In this document: piece after piece, positions 7,186-9,141 of the stretch
How the letters are laid out: each line of letters begins with the position of its first letter
How positions within the stretch are numbered: the stretch's first letter is position 1
Assembly: GCA_029942265.1 (NCBI GenBank)
Contig: JAOZTO010000070.1
Span: forward strand, 1 to 9,141
Direction: 5' to 3'
DNA: 9,141 nucleotides
Source: Desulfocapsa sp.
GTDB lineage: Bacteria > Desulfobacterota > Desulfobulbia > Desulfobulbales > Desulfocapsaceae
Position numbers and translations under genes: made by a program
Notes under the pieces: generated by a model
Seen by the model: only the letters and a program-made list of their open reading frames with translations
What the model was told of the DNA's origin: nothing
The model's database searches: none

Positions 7186-9023
7186 TATCTTTCGGCCCGT
7201 TGTAATGAAAATTCAAAATGTGCTCCGACTACAGACGGCACAACTCCTATTTTTCCACCAAGATCCCTGACAATTCGATCACTGATGGTTAATCCAAGCC
7301 CAAGACCATGGCCGGATTGTTTTGTGCTGTAAAAAGGTTCAAAAATATCCTCTCTCTTATCCGTTGGAACACCTGGGCCGTTATCCCGAACACTTACAGT
7401 GACCACTTCACCCACCTTTATACATTCCACATGCACTGTTTTTTCCGACTGGGATTCTGTCGCCTGCATAGCATTAGAAATAAGATTAACGAGAACCTGT
7501 TGTAATAGTACCTGATTACCCATGACTTCAATGTTTTTCGGTGTAATATCCACAGAAAGCACAACACCTGCCTTTTTCAAGCTAGGTTTAAGAATTTCCA
7601 ATGCGCCGTCAATAATAGTATGAAACGGAACAGCAGTAATCTGCCCACTGGATTTTCTTGAAAATAATTTAAGCTGAACACCTATTTGAGCCATACGCTC
7701 AGTGAGCTCGCCGATCTGCTCAAGATTCCACATAGCTTCTTCATGACGCCCTTTGGTGAGGAACTGTTTGCCATTGTCAGTATAACTTCTTATCGCAGCA
7801 AGCGGCTGATTTAATTCATGATTGATTCCTGCCGACATTTCCCCGAGTACAGCTAGTTTTGTGGCATGAATAAGTTCTGCTCTGGTCTGCTTCAACTTCA
7901 CCTCAGTCTCTTTTCTCTCGGTGATTTCCTTTCGCAGCAACTCATTTGTTTCTGTAAGTTCCAATGTTCTGTCGTACACCCGTGATTCCAATTGTTCGTT
8001 TGATTCCTGGAGAGCCTTTTTGGCTTCTATTTCAATTCGATTAATTTCTGCAACGCGATGCCGTCGTTGAAAAAACATCATAACAAGAAAGAAGATCAGA
8101 GAAAAACCAATAACAACAATAATATCAACTGAAAGGATCTTTTTTCTGATTAAACGGGTGTCGGAAAAAATGTGGACATCCCAGCCAGCCTGCGGCATAA
8201 ACCTGGACTGTTTCAATACTCTATTTTTTTTCCATTTTGTTTTTCCTTCCACTTCTAATATCTGCATAGGAGTAGACGTATCAATGGCTGTTTCACTAAG
8301 AGGGGTGAAAATTGTTTCCGGGTATCGCCTGCTTTCAGCAATCAATGCAAGAGTGCTCTCTTGCAATGGTTCCAATGTTTTGTATCGCCATTGTGGATTT
8401 GTTGTTATAAAAACAACGCCATCTGGATCAGTCACTAAAAAATGTTCGTTATGATCAGTCCACTGTTTTTCAACAGCATCAATACTGATCTTTATAGCAA
8501 CAGCACCTAGAATTTCATCGCCTTTGCGAACAGGATAAGCAAAGTAATACCCTCGCTTGGAGGATGTTGTCCCAAGGGCAAAATATCTACCGAGCTGTCC
8601 CTTCATCGCTTCCTTAAAGTAGGGTCTGTAGTTAAAATTTCTCCCGATAAAAGGACGTTTTTCATGCCAGTTACTTGCGGCAATGGTGAGACCATCTTTA
8701 TTCATAAGATACGTATCAAGTGTGCCACTAACCTTATTGATTGTTTCAAGGTAATTATTTAATGTCTCAATTCTTTTGTGTTCATGGGGGTTTTGCAACG
8801 CCTTTACCAACTGCTTGTTAATGGCAAGTAACTCTGGTAGGCTCTCATATTTTCCTAAAACTCCCTGAAGATAATTAATATAGAGATCAAGCCGAACATT
8901 GCCTTGTCGTTCCAGCTCCTCAAGCCCTTTTTGATACGTCCATGCGGATATCAATTTAAGTGCTAACAGGAGAATAATAACAAAAACTAGGAATCCTATG
9001 CTTTTTTTCTTTCTATTTGACAT
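7185..9023 (-). CDS. dctB: DctB-type C4-dicarboxylate-sensing histidine kinase
   Basis: The product is an inner-membrane kinase of 612 residues. TM1 is at about 9–28 and TM2 at about 298–317, enclosing a periplasmic double-PAS (dCache-like) sensor. The motif NFNYRPYFKEAMKG (129–142), then RYFALGTTSSKRGYYFAYPV (146–165), is the ligand-pocket hallmark of DctB, which senses succinate, fumarate or malate. A cytoplasmic coiled coil follows (about 325–385). The HisKA motif is AGINHELNQPLAAIRSY with phospho-acceptor H402. ATP-binding boxes: N (QQVLVNLISNAMQA, 508–521), G1 (DNGPG, 547–551), F (FEPFYSTK, 561–568) and G2 (GHGLGLGLTI, 571–580). All catalytic boxes look intact. The ATG at 9023 is preceded by CTCCCTCTA, with no Shine–Dalgarno; no better start with a ribosome-binding site is apparent. 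dctD follows with a one-base overlap. Exact ligand is uncertain, because paralogues sense other organic acids. Confidence 0.93.
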   Translation of the reverse strand: MSNRKKKSIGFLVFVIILLLALKLISAWTYQKGLEELERQGNVRLDLYINYLQGVLGKYESLPELLAINKQLVKALQNPHEHKRIETLNNYLETINKVSGTLDTYLMNKDGLTIAASNWHEKRPFIGRNFNYRPYFKEAMKGQLGRYFALGTTSSKRGYYFAYPVRKGDEILGAVAIKISIDAVEKQWTDHNEHFLVTDPDGVVFITTNPQWRYKTLEPLQESTLALIAESRRYPETIFTPLSETAIDTSTPMQILEVEGKTKWKKNRVLKQSRFMPQAGWDVHIFSDTRLIRKKILSVDIIVVIGFSLIFFLVMMFFQRRHRVAEINRIEIEAKKALQESNEQLESRVYDRTLELTETNELLRKEITERKETEVKLKQTRAELIHATKLAVLGEMSAGINHELNQPLAAIRSYTDNGKQFLTKGRHEEAMWNLEQIGELTERMAQIGVQLKLFSRKSSGQITAVPFHTIIDGALEILKPSLKKAGVVLSVDITPKNIEVMGNQVLLQQVLVNLISNAMQATESQSEKTVHVECIKVGEVVTVSVRDNGPGVPTDKREDIFEPFYSTKQSGHGLGLGLTISDRIVRDLGGKIGVVPSVVGAHFEFSLQRAER

Positions 9024-9141
9024 TAGAGGGAGTTTATTTTGTACATATAGTGATATTTTTTAGGGTTCACTCGATACGATTACAGAAATATAGTTGAAAG
9101 TCAATTTTTTCGTATGGTTTTGCACATCTTATCCTTTTTGA
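9024..9141 (-). promoter_or_regulatory. Upstream region of the dctBD operon
   Basis: These 118 AT-rich bases hold no convincing gene. On the minus strand a TTGACT box (plus-strand AGTCAA at 9099–9104) is a good −35, but the best −10 match (TGTAAT) is only 14 bases downstream, so no promoter is assigned firmly. A symmetric pair AGTGA…TCACT (9049–9053 and 9067–9071, 13 bases apart) sits between that box and the start codon and could bind a regulator. No GG-N10-GC sigma-54 element was found. Confidence 0.25.
9049..9071. repeat. Inverted repeat AGTGA-N13-TCACT upstream of dctB
   Basis: Perfect five-base arms flank a T-rich 13-base spacer, about 26–48 bases ahead of the dctB start codon. The arms are too short and too far apart for a stable hairpin, so if real this is a protein-binding site rather than a terminator. 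Chance occurrence is quite possible. Confidence 0.2.

Noticed and set aside
8158..8454. 98-codon plus-strand frame opposite dctB
   Set aside because: Antisense to the conserved periplasmic sensor domain and without protein-like features.

Overview
The window is a gene-dense stretch of low-to-medium GC bacterial chromosome. The gene content (a DctB/DctD two-component pair, an MltB-type lytic transglycosylase, a DciA/DUF721 protein and a cysteine synthase–CysRS fusion) and the codon style suggest a Gram-negative proteobacterium or desulfobacterium, perhaps a sulfate-reducing/Desulfobulbales-like lineage. That placement is inferred from gene style only, because no rRNA or marker gene is present.

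Layout: one plus-strand gene at the left (about 2–1438) encodes a Sel1-repeat protein that runs off the left edge. It is followed by a possible small frameshifted ORF (1474–1615). Everything from 1656 to 9023 lies on the minus strand and reads, in transcription order: dctB-type sensor kinase (9023→7185), dctD-type sigma-54 activator (7185→5830, sharing one base with the kinase), MltB-like lytic transglycosylase (5782→4550), DciA/DUF721 protein (4553→4071, ATGA overlap with mltB), and a large cysteine synthase–cysteinyl-tRNA-synthetase-like fusion (3980→1656). The first four genes are tightly packed, with two overlaps and one 47-base gap. A 90-base gap before the fusion gene holds palindromes and a possible promoter. 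The Sel1 gene and the fusion gene converge, and no clear hairpin-plus-U-run terminator is visible between them.

How the genes work together: DctB probably senses a C4-dicarboxylate-like ligand in the periplasm and phosphorylates DctD, which would activate a sigma-54 promoter. No dicarboxylate transporter lies in the window, so the target is probably just beyond the right edge or elsewhere. The transglycosylase acts on periplasmic peptidoglycan and the DciA protein is a likely helicase-loader relative. Their link to the two-component pair is only positional.

The most notable object is the fusion gene. Its N-terminal half is a complete CysK/CysM-type PLP enzyme with its expected catalytic residues. 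Its C-terminal half is full-length CysRS by fold and keeps the four zinc/cysteine ligands. However, it has lost the HIGH signature, the second lysine of KMSKS, the lysines of the KIIK motif and the glycine-rich GGGSD loop. It therefore looks like a cysteine-making enzyme tethered to a pseudo-synthetase that may still bind cysteine, but is unlikely to aminoacylate tRNA in the normal way.
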